A DNA stretch of 60,000 nt, from positions 36,418,438-36,478,437 of the forward strand of contig NC_087071.1 in NCBI RefSeq assembly GCF_963678635.1, read 5' to 3'. Shown piece by piece: positions 35,420 through 44,082 of the stretch. Within the stretch, counting starts at the first letter, position 1, and the number at the start of each line of letters is the position of its first letter. A program made the position numbers and the translations under genes. Below the pieces are notes generated by a model. The model saw nothing but the letters and a program-made list of their open reading frames with translations, was not told the DNA's origin and searched no databases. The stretch comes from Symsagittifera roscoffensis. Lineage: Eukaryota > Xenacoelomorpha > Acoela > Convolutidae.

Positions 35420-36485
35420 CTAATCTGATGAGTAACCAAGTTCTTCAAAGTAATTTTCCAGTAGGAAAAATTTTTCTTCCGGCAAGTATTCGACGAGTTT
35501 TGAAAGGGAGGACAGCATGAATTTATAGGAGTCTATGAAATGTAGATTTTCATACACTTTTTTGAGTTTTCCGCTTTTATCGGTGTATGATTTGATATAG
35601 ACCGACATAGTGAGTGATATATACTTCTCCTCAGTGGAAGGGATCACTGAGTAAGTGTTTTCGGGGTTACTGTTTGAGAGCGCTTTCATAATGAAATGCA
35701 GATCATAGTTTGACAAGTTATGCGCTATTACGGGTATATAGTTCGCCGTTTTTCGATTGATATTGCATTCGTTATGCGCCCACCCCAAGAACTTGTTGGT
35801 ATAGTGACAGTGATCAAGTACAACTTGGTCATTGTCAGCAAATTCTGTTTCACATATCCAACAAGTGTGCGCTTCTTCACGCGTGCAACTTGGTGTGCCA
35901 GTGAACGTGTAATACTTTAGTTTTTCGAGGTATATTTGTTTCGCCAAAGATTCGAGCGAGGCAATCAATTTCTTCAGAACATTTTCTCCTCTCTTCAGTT
36001 CAAATTTTAAAACTTCGCGCTTCCCAAATTCAACAACGGCCAGAGCGTAATCGCATGGTTGATGAATCTCTAGTGTTTGGGTGCTAAATTTTTCGGGGTC
36101 GGGTTGCGGTCCGTATACGGGTAGTAGTAGCAATTCGAGTCCAAAGTAAATAACTCTCGGTACATACCAGCGGGCAGTTAAATTTTTGAAACGATGAGTG
36201 TCTTTTCCCGGTTTTGGCATAGTGATTACCACTCCCTCGTCTTGGTAGCACATTTCCTGGTGCCTTTGTAGTGTATCGATGGATGAACATGTATGGAAGC
36301 ATTTGCGGCAAATTTGGTTTTGGTCTCGGTGTAGTTTTCCACGCACATATTCCACAACCCTCATCAAATCAGTGATCAGCACATAGTGATGAGTTTGTCC
36401 GTTGCTGAGTAGTAGTAGGTCAACACATAGATCACTTGAGTATTTGCTGGACACTCTCAAAGGTAGCAATTCACCTTCTTTGTAC
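35420..36485 (-). CDS. PolB: PolB exonuclease region with HNH-like motif
   Basis: The exon begins after the acceptor at 36486. A zinc finger CRKCFHTC...HQEMC comes first. The HNH/EndoVII-like motif follows: CWICETEF, then LDHCHYTNKF and WAHNECN, which is a normal insertion in Polinton PolB. The second exonuclease motif is IAHNLSNYDLHF and the third FIDSYKFMLSSL. The first should contain D-x-E but reads YFGLE, with Gly in the Asp place, so proofreading is probably lost. The frame ends at TAG 35420-35422. The same frame continues past it with KGFYPYSYF, a conserved polymerase block, so this stop is a lesion. Confidence 0.85.
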
Positions 36486-36585
36486 CTAATGAAATTAAAC
36501 AATTGAGTGCTCGGGTTTCTGGATGAACGTAATGTGTTATACATGATTAAACAAATGTTTTGTCAAAAAAAAAATCAATGCTCAC
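36486..36585 (-). other. Spliceosomal intron 1 of PolB, 100 bp
   Basis: The donor is CCG|GTGAGC and the acceptor TTTAATTTCATTAG|GTAC, read on the minus strand. Removing it joins a split Arg codon and carries reading from VNVF straight into YKEGELLPLR, which is how this region reads in related polymerases. The intron contains in-frame stops, so unspliced RNA would not give a full protein. Confidence 0.75.
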
Positions 36586-37247
36586 CGGAATACATTGACT
36601 TGATAGTTGTTAAGTTGTTCAAATCGGTCAATATCATATAGTCCCATTGGCATCTCGTACCAGCCTTCAATTTTCACAACATGTTCTTGGGAGAGCTTGT
36701 AATTTTTCAGTTTGTTTCGATGTTGGTAGCTTTGGGCAGCAGGATAAAGAGCAGTTGTGGTCTCTGAATATCGATCATGGTACGCGGCCACAAAGCAGTA
36801 TAGAAAGCACTTCTGATCGTTTCTCGTTTTAATGTTGGTGAAACTCTGTTTAACCGGTTTCAATGAATCGGGAAGGTCAATGTATGAGCCAGCACGGATA
36901 GGAGAAAATGCTGCAAAACTTACAGCCAGCTTTTCAATGCGCTCCACAATCCAACCGCTACCGTGAGAAGCGAACGTGTTGATGGCATTGACCATATGCT
37001 CAATCAATTCCAAATATGTCTCTTTCTCGATTCCATTGAAGAAGACATTGATCATCTTAGAATTCAGATATAACAATGTCTTCTCGTGGCGTAACTCCCC
37101 GTCACCAGTTTCGTTTGTATCGCTCGAGAACTTTATCATACTCACGTCCACATGCAGTTGAAATTTACAGGGTCCTTCCTGCACTCTTTCGTCTATCAAC
37201 GCATCAATTTCCTCTTTGTTTCGCATGATTACATTCATCAGATCCAA
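36582..37247 (-). CDS. PolB: PolB N-terminal conserved domain
   Basis: The 221-codon frame carries the conserved block that precedes the exonuclease in Polinton polymerases: HGSGWIVERIEKL (about residues 94-106), YIDLPDSLKPVK (122-133), INIKTRNDQKCFLYCFVAA-type residues (about 137-155) and MPMGLYDIDRFEQLNNYQVNVF near the end. The role of this domain is unknown. The frame ends by running into an intron (CCG|GTGAGC at 36585), not at a true stop, because reading is restored exactly in the next exon. Confidence 0.8.
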   Translation of the reverse strand: MDLMNVIMRNKEEIDALIDERVQEGPCKFQLHVDVSMIKFSSDTNETGDGELRHEKTLLYLNSKMINVFFNGIEKETYLELIEHMVNAINTFASHGSGWIVERIEKLAVSFAAFSPIRAGSYIDLPDSLKPVKQSFTNIKTRNDQKCFLYCFVAAYHDRYSETTTALYPAAQSYQHRNKLKNYKLSQEHVVKIEGWYEMPMGLYDIDRFEQLNNYQVNVFR

Positions 37248-37648
37248 TTCATCCTCCCTAACATCATCAACTCGTATCGTCTTAACTTTCCCCTAAACGC
37301 AGATTCGGTTGGAGCAGATGATGTTCCCTCCTCATTTCCGGGAGTCCAAATGGGTAGTTGATGGTTTTTCGACATATGTTGCCGGAACTTCTCAACCGAG
37401 AGGAAGATTGTATGACAGTAGATACAAAGACTATCAGTTGAGACGTTGTGAGCTAGCTCGACATGCTCCCTAGCTTCTGCCAGCGAGCTGAAGGATTCTC
37501 GACATTCGTCACATTTAGTTGATGGCGATGGGGCTGCGAATATCTTATGGATATTTTGTTCATGTCGTCTCAAGTTCCTTGGTGAACTAATGACTTTCGA
37601 GCAGGTCGAACAAATGACTGGTGTCTGTTTTCCACTTGAGTTAGGCAT
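37238..37648 (-). CDS. PolB: PolB N-terminus with three C2H2 zinc fingers
   Basis: The frame starts with ATG (MPNSSGKQTP). It has CSTCSKVISSPRNLRRHEQNIH, then CDECRESF...HVELAH, then CIYCHTIFL...HMSKNH, which are three evenly spaced C2H2 fingers (about residues 13-34, 48-69 and 76-97). It overlaps the next PolB frame by ten bases in another frame, with the shared GGGGAAAG stretch near 37297 as the likely crossing point. That crossing could be a one-base indel or an intron ending TTTAG, and I could not find a strong donor for the latter. Fingers at the start of Polinton PolB probably bind element DNA. A separate finger protein is the alternative. Confidence 0.7.
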   Translation of the reverse strand: MPNSSGKQTPVICSTCSKVISSPRNLRRHEQNIHKIFAAPSPSTKCDECRESFSSLAEAREHVELAHNVSTDSLCIYCHTIFLSVEKFRQHMSKNHQLPIWTPGNEEGTSSAPTESAFRGKLRRYELMMLGRMNWI

Positions 37649-38622
37649 TGTTGGTTCAAGATTGAGTGTTCAGGAAAGAAGAGTTCTTTTCAAGAAATTT
37701 TTCAAGTTTTACCAAAGCTGATTTTGACAAGGCAAAAGCGAGAGGTGAAAAGTTTTTCAAAAACAAAATTTGGATCAAGACTCAATTAATCAAACTCAAT
37801 TACGTGGGTGAAGCATAAAATCAACAGTGGCTTTGAAGTGGTTGTAGTTTTGAGGCTTTATATGGTTTTATGAAATGACTGTCAATTCGATATTGGGTAA
37901 ATGACTCAACTGTATTAAACAGTATAAATACTTGTGGTTAGAGTAGCTGACAATTCCATGAAGGGATTAATCCGGGTTTGTTATTTCTTTTACCTTAAGT
38001 GTGTGAATGTTAACACCCTCTGCTATTATCAACTTCCCTGTTTAGTCAACATGACTAAATATTGAAAATATATTTGAATTCTTTTGCCAAGTTTTTTTGT
38101 TTCAACCAAAATGGTAACCCACCAATCAAGTCAAGCAAGGAAGACCCAGCAATCAAGTCAAGTCAAACATACCTGACAAAAATGATAAAGGGTAGTTGAG
38201 AATTTTGTTCATTTCTCAAATAAATTAGTATTCTATGACAAATTTCGCATATAGTTCATCAAAAGATTGATGCAGGGCCGTTCGGTACAGTAGGCAGTAA
38301 CTACCCGGCAGTGCTATTCATTAGGAACCTCTGAAACGCTTGCCCCACTGTAATTTCGGGTCAAAAATTTGAGATGTTTCATTTTTAGTACATATTCTTG
38401 TAGTGAAAAAAAAATTACAAAAAAAACTTTTTGTCTCCAAATCCAATGAAACCTGGACCAATCAATTTGTTGTGATTTATTGGACAGGGTTGTAACCCAT
38501 GTTGAAAAATCGAGAAAAAAAAACATTTTGAATTTTTTAACCATTTTAACCTGAAAATGAGTATTATTAAACGTGAAATCTGTTATAGACATGTAATTTT
38601 ATTATATATAATGCTTTATACT

Positions 38623-38732
38623 GGCTCATACACTCTCTAACGTCTACTCCTAAGAGTCCTGGCTAACCCCACCAGGCTGTAGACATATTAGAGAGAGAGA
38701 GAGAGAAAAAAAAATAGAGAGTGTAAAGAGCC
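38623..38732. repeat. Long imperfect hairpin
   Basis: GGCTCATACACTCTCTA on the left pairs with TAGAGAGTGTAAAGAGCC on the right. Nested inside, CTCTCTAACGTCTAC pairs with GTAGACATATTAGAGAG, and CCTGG pairs with CCAGG near the tip. The competing arms share the GAGAGA run, so two alternative folds exist. Confidence 0.6.
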
Positions 38733-38774
38733 AAAAGTAACTATGGTTGATTAACCGGCAGAATTGCAGGACCC

Positions 38775-38839
38775 ATCCATAAATAGCTTTCTTTTGAAAA
38801 AGCTATATCCCAAAAGGGATAATAATGGGGTTTATGGAT
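38775..38839. repeat. Three-way-junction-like hairpin
   Basis: A 9-bp outer stem ATCCATAAA/TTTATGGAT encloses two side hairpins: TAGCTTT/AAAGCTA and TATCCC/GGGATA with an AAAA loop. It lies 43 bases beyond the hairpin ending at 38732 and is flanked by complementary GA and CT runs. Confidence 0.6.
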
Positions 38840-39295
38840 TGTCAGTTCTCTCTCTCTCTCTCTCTCCCTTTATCTTTTTTTGTGTTAATATTTATATTTT
38901 GAAAACTATTATGAAAAAACATAACAAAAACATTTTTATGTTTTTTGTTTCAACATCATTAGATAAAATCTTAGGAAGAGTATTCAGTTTATTTTTTATG
39001 ATTTTTCGAAATGAGCATTAAAGAAAACTGATATAGTTAAGTTGGATTTGACGAGAAATTTATCAAAATTTATACTTTTAGACTTTTATGCCGCTTTTTT
39101 TTTCTATTAATTTTTTCTTTCGTTTTTATTTCCTTTCTATTGATTGAAAATCACAAAGCAAACTTTAAAATAGAAAAAATCATAAGCAAAACGTAAACAA
39201 AGATTTAGCCACAATAATAAAAAAACTTATCAAACTAAATAATAAGCCCCCAAACTGGTGCACTCTCGGTGGAAACAAAGTTTTTTTTTGAGTTT

Positions 39296-39964
39296 TCAGA
39301 GATCTCTAAATTGCAGTTTGCGTTTTTTCGGCGCAAAGCAAGCATTGATAGGCGGCGTCTCAGCTACTAAGTTTGGTGCAGTGGGACTTTCACTGCCGGA
39401 AGAAGAAATAGAAGAAGTATGCTGCTGCTTTTGTTGAGTTATTGAAAAAATATCCGGTTTTATTGGGGTTTTGGGCGTTTGCTGGTCCTCATCTTTTTTC
39501 TCTGTTGAATCTGGTGATTCAATCGACTCAATGTTCCAGTAGCTTTCTCGCTCTGCTAAATTTCTGATGGATCCTTCCTGATTTTCGTAAAAGGGGATCG
39601 ATTGGCAATCGTAGTTAAACAGTATTTTTCTCGGTGAACGATCAAGGCAAGTAGGGTCTTGAATATCTGTGCGCTTCAGCGCAGGATACGATTCAGTCAC
39701 ACAGCAACTCTCGTAGACCTGTTTTCTGTTTTGTATGAGGATATCAATTTGATCTAGCAAATAGTTGGGTAACATCATATGGTTTTTAGTGACCCATTCA
39801 TCGAATTCTCTGCTTCCTGGATCAAGATCGTTGAAAGGACTTGCTTTTCGATGACGCATTTTCCGTTCCTGTTGAACCACTACGATAGAATCTCTGGTAT
39901 AAGTTTGGTATAATATAGCTCTTTCAAGAGAATTAATTGAAATGATTTGCAGTGGAGTTGCCAT
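39296..39964 (-). CDS. Polinton accessory protein, unknown
   Basis: This is a 222-codon frame from ATG to TGA with no interruption. The N-terminal half is mixed (ERKMRHRKASPFNDLDP), and the C-terminal third is Ser/Thr/Pro/Gln-rich and ends with a basic KKRKLQF patch that could be a nuclear signal. No family is recognised. It is the first leftward gene from the divergent promoter region at 40166-40490 and is well separated from PolB. A DNA-binding or regulatory role is possible but is only a guess. Confidence 0.65.
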   Translation of the reverse strand: MATPLQIISINSLERAILYQTYTRDSIVVVQQERKMRHRKASPFNDLDPGSREFDEWVTKNHMMLPNYLLDQIDILIQNRKQVYESCCVTESYPALKRTDIQDPTCLDRSPRKILFNYDCQSIPFYENQEGSIRNLAERESYWNIESIESPDSTEKKDEDQQTPKTPIKPDIFSITQQKQQHTSSISSSGSESPTAPNLVAETPPINACFAPKKRKLQFRDL

Positions 39965-40165
39965 CGTTGAAAATTTTGTATTGACTGATTTTGAGAGATT
40001 GAATAAAAATACTGAGTAGATTTAGTTTGACCTACCACTTTTAGTTTTTTATTGCTGGTGGTCTGAGATTTAACCAATTACCATAAATCTGGTTTTGTGA
40101 AACTTTAATATGTTTTCAGGGCTTTTGCAATTAAAGTAGAAATGTGAACGCTTTGAAAATTTATA

Positions 40166-40490
40166 GTTCAAAGAAACAGCATGGCGCCTTTTTATGATAC
40201 CCTAAGCACAAAATGACAAAAATTTTACACTTCAAAGAGATAACATGCATGCCGCCAGGGTAAAAACGTTGAGATTTATGAGCTAAAACGGGAATTTGCC
40301 AGACAGATGCAAGCTATTGCTATCTCTACTTCAAATAGTGTGCATGACGCCTTTTTTTATGTCCCCCGTACGAGGGGCTTTAAAGGTCTCCACTTCAAAG
40401 TGAGTACATGTATGCCGACATGTAACATTAACTGAGATTTAGGACCCATTCAAGTGCTTTCCAGACAGAAATGACAGATGCAATAAACAC
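40166..40490. promoter_or_regulatory. Divergent intergenic region with 162-bp tandem repeat
   Basis: Between the starts at 39964 (-) and 40669 (+), a block of about 162 bp is present twice (40166-40327 and 40328-40490). Each half has TTCAAA...GCATGRCGCC, then ACTTCAAAG followed by ACATGNATGCCG, then GAGATTTA and CCAGACAGA. The four TTCAAA sites start at about 40167, 40230, 40329 and 40393. The layout suggests protein-binding sites serving both promoters. Confidence 0.55.
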
Positions 40491-40668
40491 GCTTTTATCT
40501 TATACAAATCCACTTGCAAAAACTAATTAAATTCTCCCGCTATAGGCTGAAGGGGCGCCATAAAAGTAAATCCACAGATATTTGTTTATCTTCTATCCAA
40601 TTCATTATTCATTTCACTCTATCATAAAATAGTTGAACCAACAAGTCACTACCGTTACCACCACCACT

Positions 40669-41103
40669 ATGTACTCGTCGCTAGAAAATGATACAGACTT
40701 TTACGATGATTTTCAAGATATATCTTCGGGAGAAAAACGCATTGTACGGGTTGGAAAAAAAACTTTTGACAAAACGGGTACATATATCACAGTTAAGTTA
40801 TATAAAAAGAATGAAGATGGTGTATTTAAATGTTATCAAGCAGTGACCTTAACGACAAGAGAATTTGATTGTTTGGCAGATAATTATTCAAAGATTAAAA
40901 AATTGGATAAAAAACAAACTGGTGAAAAGACTTCATCTTCTTCCTCCTCCTCCTCATCCTCCTCAGCTATAAATGATAAACATCATAAAAGACGATACAC
41001 GTCAAAACGATCAGTCCGTCCCGAAAAAGAATGTGCTGAAAGTGGCGATGAAAACGATGCGGATGATGAATACTCGAATAATAAAAAGTGTAGAGTTGCC
41101 TGA
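40669..41103 (+). CDS. Polinton small protein, possible PC4-like ssDNA-binding fold
   Basis: The ATG at 40669 (MYSSLENDTD) gives 144 codons; the open frame extends 12 codons upstream without ATG. Residues about 22-80 read RIVRVGKKTFDKTGTYITVKLY then AVTLTTREFDCLADNY. That is a run of beta strands followed by one helix, resembling the order of PC4/p15 coactivator-type proteins that bind single-stranded DNA. The tail has a run of 11 Ser, then a basic and an acidic stretch. It is one of only two rightward genes next to the divergent region. The PC4 likeness is by eye only. A simple acidic regulatory protein is the alternative. Confidence 0.6.
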   Translation: MYSSLENDTDFYDDFQDISSGEKRIVRVGKKTFDKTGTYITVKLYKKNEDGVFKCYQAVTLTTREFDCLADNYSKIKKLDKKQTGEKTSSSSSSSSSSSAINDKHHKRRYTSKRSVRPEKECAESGDENDADDEYSNNKKCRVA

Positions 41104-41146
41104 AACAGAAAAAAAAACGTTTGAATAATTTGATTTAACCAGCAGA

Positions 41147-41776
41147 ATGGTTGAAGCAATGTATGAGCAGTCGCCTGAATTTTTTAAAAAATTTCGAAAA
41201 AATTTTAAATTTCTTATTCTGAACAACGAACCCGACGCCTCAAAACTCCCTCTAAACACAAATTTTGCATTTGCAACCCACTCAATTCAGAACGAGTCTT
41301 GCGCCCAATTGCTCGACAATGACCATCCCTACATCCATGTTCTCATCGAAGTAACCAAGGATTGTGTCGACGTAGTGAAAAAGATGACCTCAACCACTTT
41401 CGTTGTACCTTGTCTACTCTCATCTTTCAAGCATCTAATATTGGGTTGCAGTAAACTTCACCTACCAGGACCCCTGATGGAAAAATTAAAAAATGCTGTC
41501 AACAATTCTATTAACAACTCAACTGACATTGGTGGTGCTTCTCTACGAAGAAGATTGCCACAAGTTTGCTTTGCTTCACAAACTTGATCCATTCAAACTC
41601 AAACTGATTTAATCACTAATGTAACAATTGAACGCTTCATTAATATTTTGAATGGTGATAATGCCGCCGAGTTTTCTAAAATTATTGATATCATTTTGAG
41701 TGGGTATGGTCGTTTAGAGATTGATTCAAATACTTTGTTTGTTAAATTTATAATGGAAAAGAAATTTAAATTCTGA
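41147..41776 (+). pseudogene. Polinton accessory protein, unknown, split by TGA
   Basis: The first frame (41147-41587) has 146 codons from ATG (MVEAMYEQSPEFF) and stops at TGA 41585-41587. The same frame continues without a break for 62 codons to TGA at 41774 (with VTIERFINILNGDN and LEIDSNTLFVKF), and composition and periodicity are unchanged. The likely original product is therefore about 208 residues. No family is recognised. The gene follows 40669-41103 after a 43-base gap in the same direction, so the two may share a promoter. It ends facing the protease gene. Confidence 0.6.
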
Positions 41777-41895
41777 AAACGGTTTTTAGAGCCTGCGATA
41801 ACGCCAGAGGCAAGTGTTCTAGCAACCATAAAACATGTTTTTTCTTAAAAATAAATTATAAATCATTAAAGAAATGCATCAGTATCACAAAGTTA
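41777..41895. other. Convergent gene end with AATAAA
   Basis: The rightward gene (ending 41776) and the leftward protease (ending 41896) face each other here. AAAAATAAATTATAAATC near 41848 has an AATAAA-type poly(A) signal on the plus strand. Confidence 0.35.
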
Positions 41896-42330
41896 TTATA
41901 TCATATGTTTAGCAAAACGCATCATGTCATGGTCGTTAACCTTGAAACCTATAGGAAATTTAGATGAAATTGTAACATGAGCAACATGAATACAATTAAG
42001 TCCGCAAAAGACCGAGTTAGCTGTTTGGATTGGCTTATTCATCAGTATTTGGTTTCCCTCATGGATAGAACGTCTCATATTTTTGTATACATGTGGATAG
42101 TTGTGTAGGCTTCGTCCAAGAGGATCTGCAAAAAAGATTTGACCACCAGCTTGAGCAAACAGTAACCAATGAGTTCCTGGCTGGACTGAGTTTGATGCGT
42201 TCACTATCATGAAAGTATTGTCACGTTTCAATATTGTATTAACTGCTAAGTTAGCGGAAAAAATGCCGCAAAATCTATGTTTTAAATGCTTGCATCGGTG
42301 AATAAGCTCAGTAATTTGTAAATTGTCCAT
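41896..42330 (-). CDS. PRO: Adenain-like cysteine protease
   Basis: The ATG at 42330 (MDNLQITELI) gives about 144 codons; the open frame begins three codons earlier with GTG. The catalytic pieces are visible. GTHWLLF holds the His, FADPLGRSL the Asp, and QTANSVFCGLNCIHVAH the oxyanion Gln and nucleophile Cys. This is the Ulp1/adenain clan, and in Polintons and adenoviruses the enzyme processes capsid precursors inside the particle. The length is a little short for the family but all catalytic residues are present. It follows MCP by 13 bases in the same direction. Confidence 0.9.
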   Translation of the reverse strand: MDNLQITELIHRCKHLKHRFCGIFSANLAVNTILKRDNTFMIVNASNSVQPGTHWLLFAQAGGQIFFADPLGRSLHNYPHVYKNMRRSIHEGNQILMNKPIQTANSVFCGLNCIHVAHVTISSKFPIGFKVNDHDMMRFAKHMI

Positions 42331-42343
42331 TTTTTTCACCGAG

Positions 42344-43660
42344 TCAACTCATTAGAGTGTTTTTAGCTATTTTTCTATCGGAACGCACGTAAACTGTTGA
42401 TGCACGCTCTCCCATGAAAAGTAACTCTACATTTTCCCCCAGCGGTGCATCAAACTTCAGTTCTACTGAAATGGTGCAATTGGTCAATTCAGGATGAATA
42501 AAGTCATGTGAAGCCTCCTGAGTAGATTTGAGATCAAATGCCTTAATATAATGATTGTGATAATTAGCCAAACTGATTCCATGACTATTGTTGAAAACAA
42601 ATTCTAGAGCTTCCAATGTGTTATAGTATATTCTTTTGTTATCAATTGTTGACACAGGAGTTCCTGCAATGGGTAGACCGTTTCGGTAAATAAGGATTTC
42701 ATTCAGCTGAAATTTTTGATAATGAAACGGGTTTGTTCGGTTAGTTCCCAGGTATGCTGTATTCGAGCTCATTGCTAAAATCATTCGACGAACTGGCTCT
42801 TTGGCAAAAACGTCTTCTTGTCGCCAGCTTTGCACACCAGTTTTGGCCAAAATAATTCTCGGTAAAACTTCAATATAATTGTATATTGCGGGTGTTTTCA
42901 ACAGAGTTTTTTCTATCGACGATAGCACAAAATCGGTTACTGTCATTTTGCGCACATATAGGTTAGCCTCAGTGATTTCAACACGGTAATGTTTATCTCT
43001 ATGCTCAGACATGATAACAAAGTCATTAGGAGATCGTCTCAGAGAAATTCTTATTGTAACACCGCTGATAAGATGTTTGTCACTTGATAAAAAATCACAA
43101 GCAATTTTACCAAATAAACGGAATTCGGCTGATGCAGCTACGATTCGTTTACGTTCAGCGACATCTTCAGCTCGCCCATTAGCACCATCAATACCTGATG
43201 GATTATCTTCATAATAATAGCCTTGACAAGCAAGCCATGTTTTCTTTGCATCATTACCATGTGAAAATTCGGTCTCAATGAAACTCTTATGGGCAAAATT
43301 GGCATTGGTTTTTGAAATTTTTTCTCCATTCAAGGACATTGTGCATTCGGAAAATAAAGATGAAAGTGGATTGTTAACCAAATATGGGGTGTCTCGTTGT
43401 GCTGCCTCTGTAGCATGAGTTCGCAGTACATTACCATTATTTTGAACAACGCGTGCTACAATCTCCAAGCGAGTTCGTTGAAGATCGATAAAGTTGTTTC
43501 TATCTCCTAAAACTTCAAATTCGAGCATAGGACCATCAGGTGAATAAGATGGACCAATTTTTTGAGTGAACGCATTTTCAAATGTAACGAGTAGAGGAGG
43601 TTTTTCAAATAAATCTAATGAGCTGTGAGTTGCTTCAGTTGGCAATAAATTAGAAATCAT
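42344..43660 (-). CDS. MCP: Major capsid protein, double jelly roll
   Basis: The frame is intact, 438 codons from ATG to TGA. It reads like the Polinton PY/major capsid family: an early block GDRNNFIDLQRTRLEI, LFSECTMSLNGEKI in the first jelly roll, LISGVTIRISLRR, and NPFHYQKFQLNEILIYRNG...GTPV in the second (about residues 313-336). Trimers of this protein would form the hexagonal capsomers. Its ATG overlaps the end of the preceding basic virion gene by 11 bases, as expected in a compact virus-like unit. It shows no lesions and is among the best preserved genes of the element. Confidence 0.92.
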   Translation of the reverse strand: MISNLLPTEATHSSLDLFEKPPLLVTFENAFTQKIGPSYSPDGPMLEFEVLGDRNNFIDLQRTRLEIVARVVQNNGNVLRTHATEAAQRDTPYLVNNPLSSLFSECTMSLNGEKISKTNANFAHKSFIETEFSHGNDAKKTWLACQGYYYEDNPSGIDGANGRAEDVAERKRIVAASAEFRLFGKIACDFLSSDKHLISGVTIRISLRRSPNDFVIMSEHRDKHYRVEITEANLYVRKMTVTDFVLSSIEKTLLKTPAIYNYIEVLPRIILAKTGVQSWRQEDVFAKEPVRRMILAMSSNTAYLGTNRTNPFHYQKFQLNEILIYRNGLPIAGTPVSTIDNKRIYYNTLEALEFVFNNSHGISLANYHNHYIKAFDLKSTQEASHDFIHPELTNCTISVELKFDAPLGENVELLFMGERASTVYVRSDRKIAKNTLMS

Positions 43661-44078
43661 TTCGTACTTTGGTGAAAAAGTTGGAGCGACTTCTCAGTGG
43701 GGTTCGTTTCTTTGGAATGAGAGCTTTTGTTTTTCTTTTTCTTGTTGTTGTTGTTGTTGTTGCTGCTGTCTTCTGTTTTCTGCTCATATGGGACTTACTG
43801 CGTCCAGCTCCAACTTGTTTTTTGATTGTGTTTTTTACTGTGTTTTTCAAGGCTTGTTTGGGCGTTTTCTTCCTGGTTGCTATGTCTATTAATTCGGGTG
43901 CTGCTTGAACAAGTAATTCTTTTCCAATACGTTTTACTGCTGGTACTATAAATTTCCGAGCTAAAGGAAGTGCTACTCGTCCAATACCCATAGCCAGAGC
44001 ACCGAAGCCACTACCCCGCTGTCTGTAATGTCCTGAGAAGTGAGGCATGGTCGCTTGATTATGATAGTATGCCTCCAT
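43650..44078 (-). CDS. Basic minor virion protein (pVI/pX-like)
   Basis: The intact 142-codon frame starts with ATG. It has an N-terminal RQRGSGFGALAMG segment, then an amphipathic/hydrophobic helix IGRVALPLARKFIVPAVKRI and QAAPELIDIATRKK, and a very basic, Thr- and Lys/Arg-rich tail. The G-x-G-F...P...K...P...K pattern is that of small capsid cement/core proteins found between penton and MCP in Polintons and compared with adenovirus pVI/pX. It could bind DNA through the tail and disturb membranes through the helix; both are inferences. Four bases separate it from the true penton end at 44083. Confidence 0.75.
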   Translation of the reverse strand: MEAYYHNQATMPHFSGHYRQRGSGFGALAMGIGRVALPLARKFIVPAVKRIGKELLVQAAPELIDIATRKKTPKQALKNTVKNTIKKQVGAGRSKSHMSRKQKTAATTTTTTRKRKTKALIPKKRTPLRSRSNFFTKVRNDF

Positions 44079-44082
44079 AATC

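Larger units (their letters stand above)
33041..37648 (-). pseudogene. PolB: Polinton DNA polymerase B, two introns, several lesions
   Basis: This is the family B, protein-primed-type replicative polymerase of the element, read leftward. In order it has three C2H2 fingers (37648-37300), the conserved Polinton N-terminal domain (to 36586), an intron (36585-36486), a further finger and an HNH-like motif, exonuclease motifs, palm motifs A, B and C (35029-34019), an intron (33937-33433), and the C-terminal thumb. Lesions are a possible frameshift near 37300, an in-frame TAG at 35420-35422, and one-base shifts near 35250, 35040 and 34015. The first exonuclease motif also lacks its Asp. A single homopolymer error could explain one or two of these, but not all, so this copy is probably dead. 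Confidence 0.88.
37649..39295. other. Polinton inter-genic region with two strong hairpins
   Basis: No protein gene is supported. ORFs of 92 (38314, -) and 85 codons (38764, +) are AT-rich without motifs. The features are short direct repeats CAATCAAGTCAAG near 38122-38166, GA- and CT-runs, and two hairpins (next entries). This is the longest non-coding block of the element and separates PolB from the structural-gene half. Confidence 0.6.

Noticed and set aside
38623-38732. Hammerhead-type ribozyme
   Set aside because: The conserved CTGATGA and GAAA core words are missing on both strands.
43669-43908. Plus-strand ORFs opposite Polinton capsid genes (also 43011-43214, 44242-44562)
   Set aside because: They are antisense to well-supported MCP, virion-protein and penton genes.
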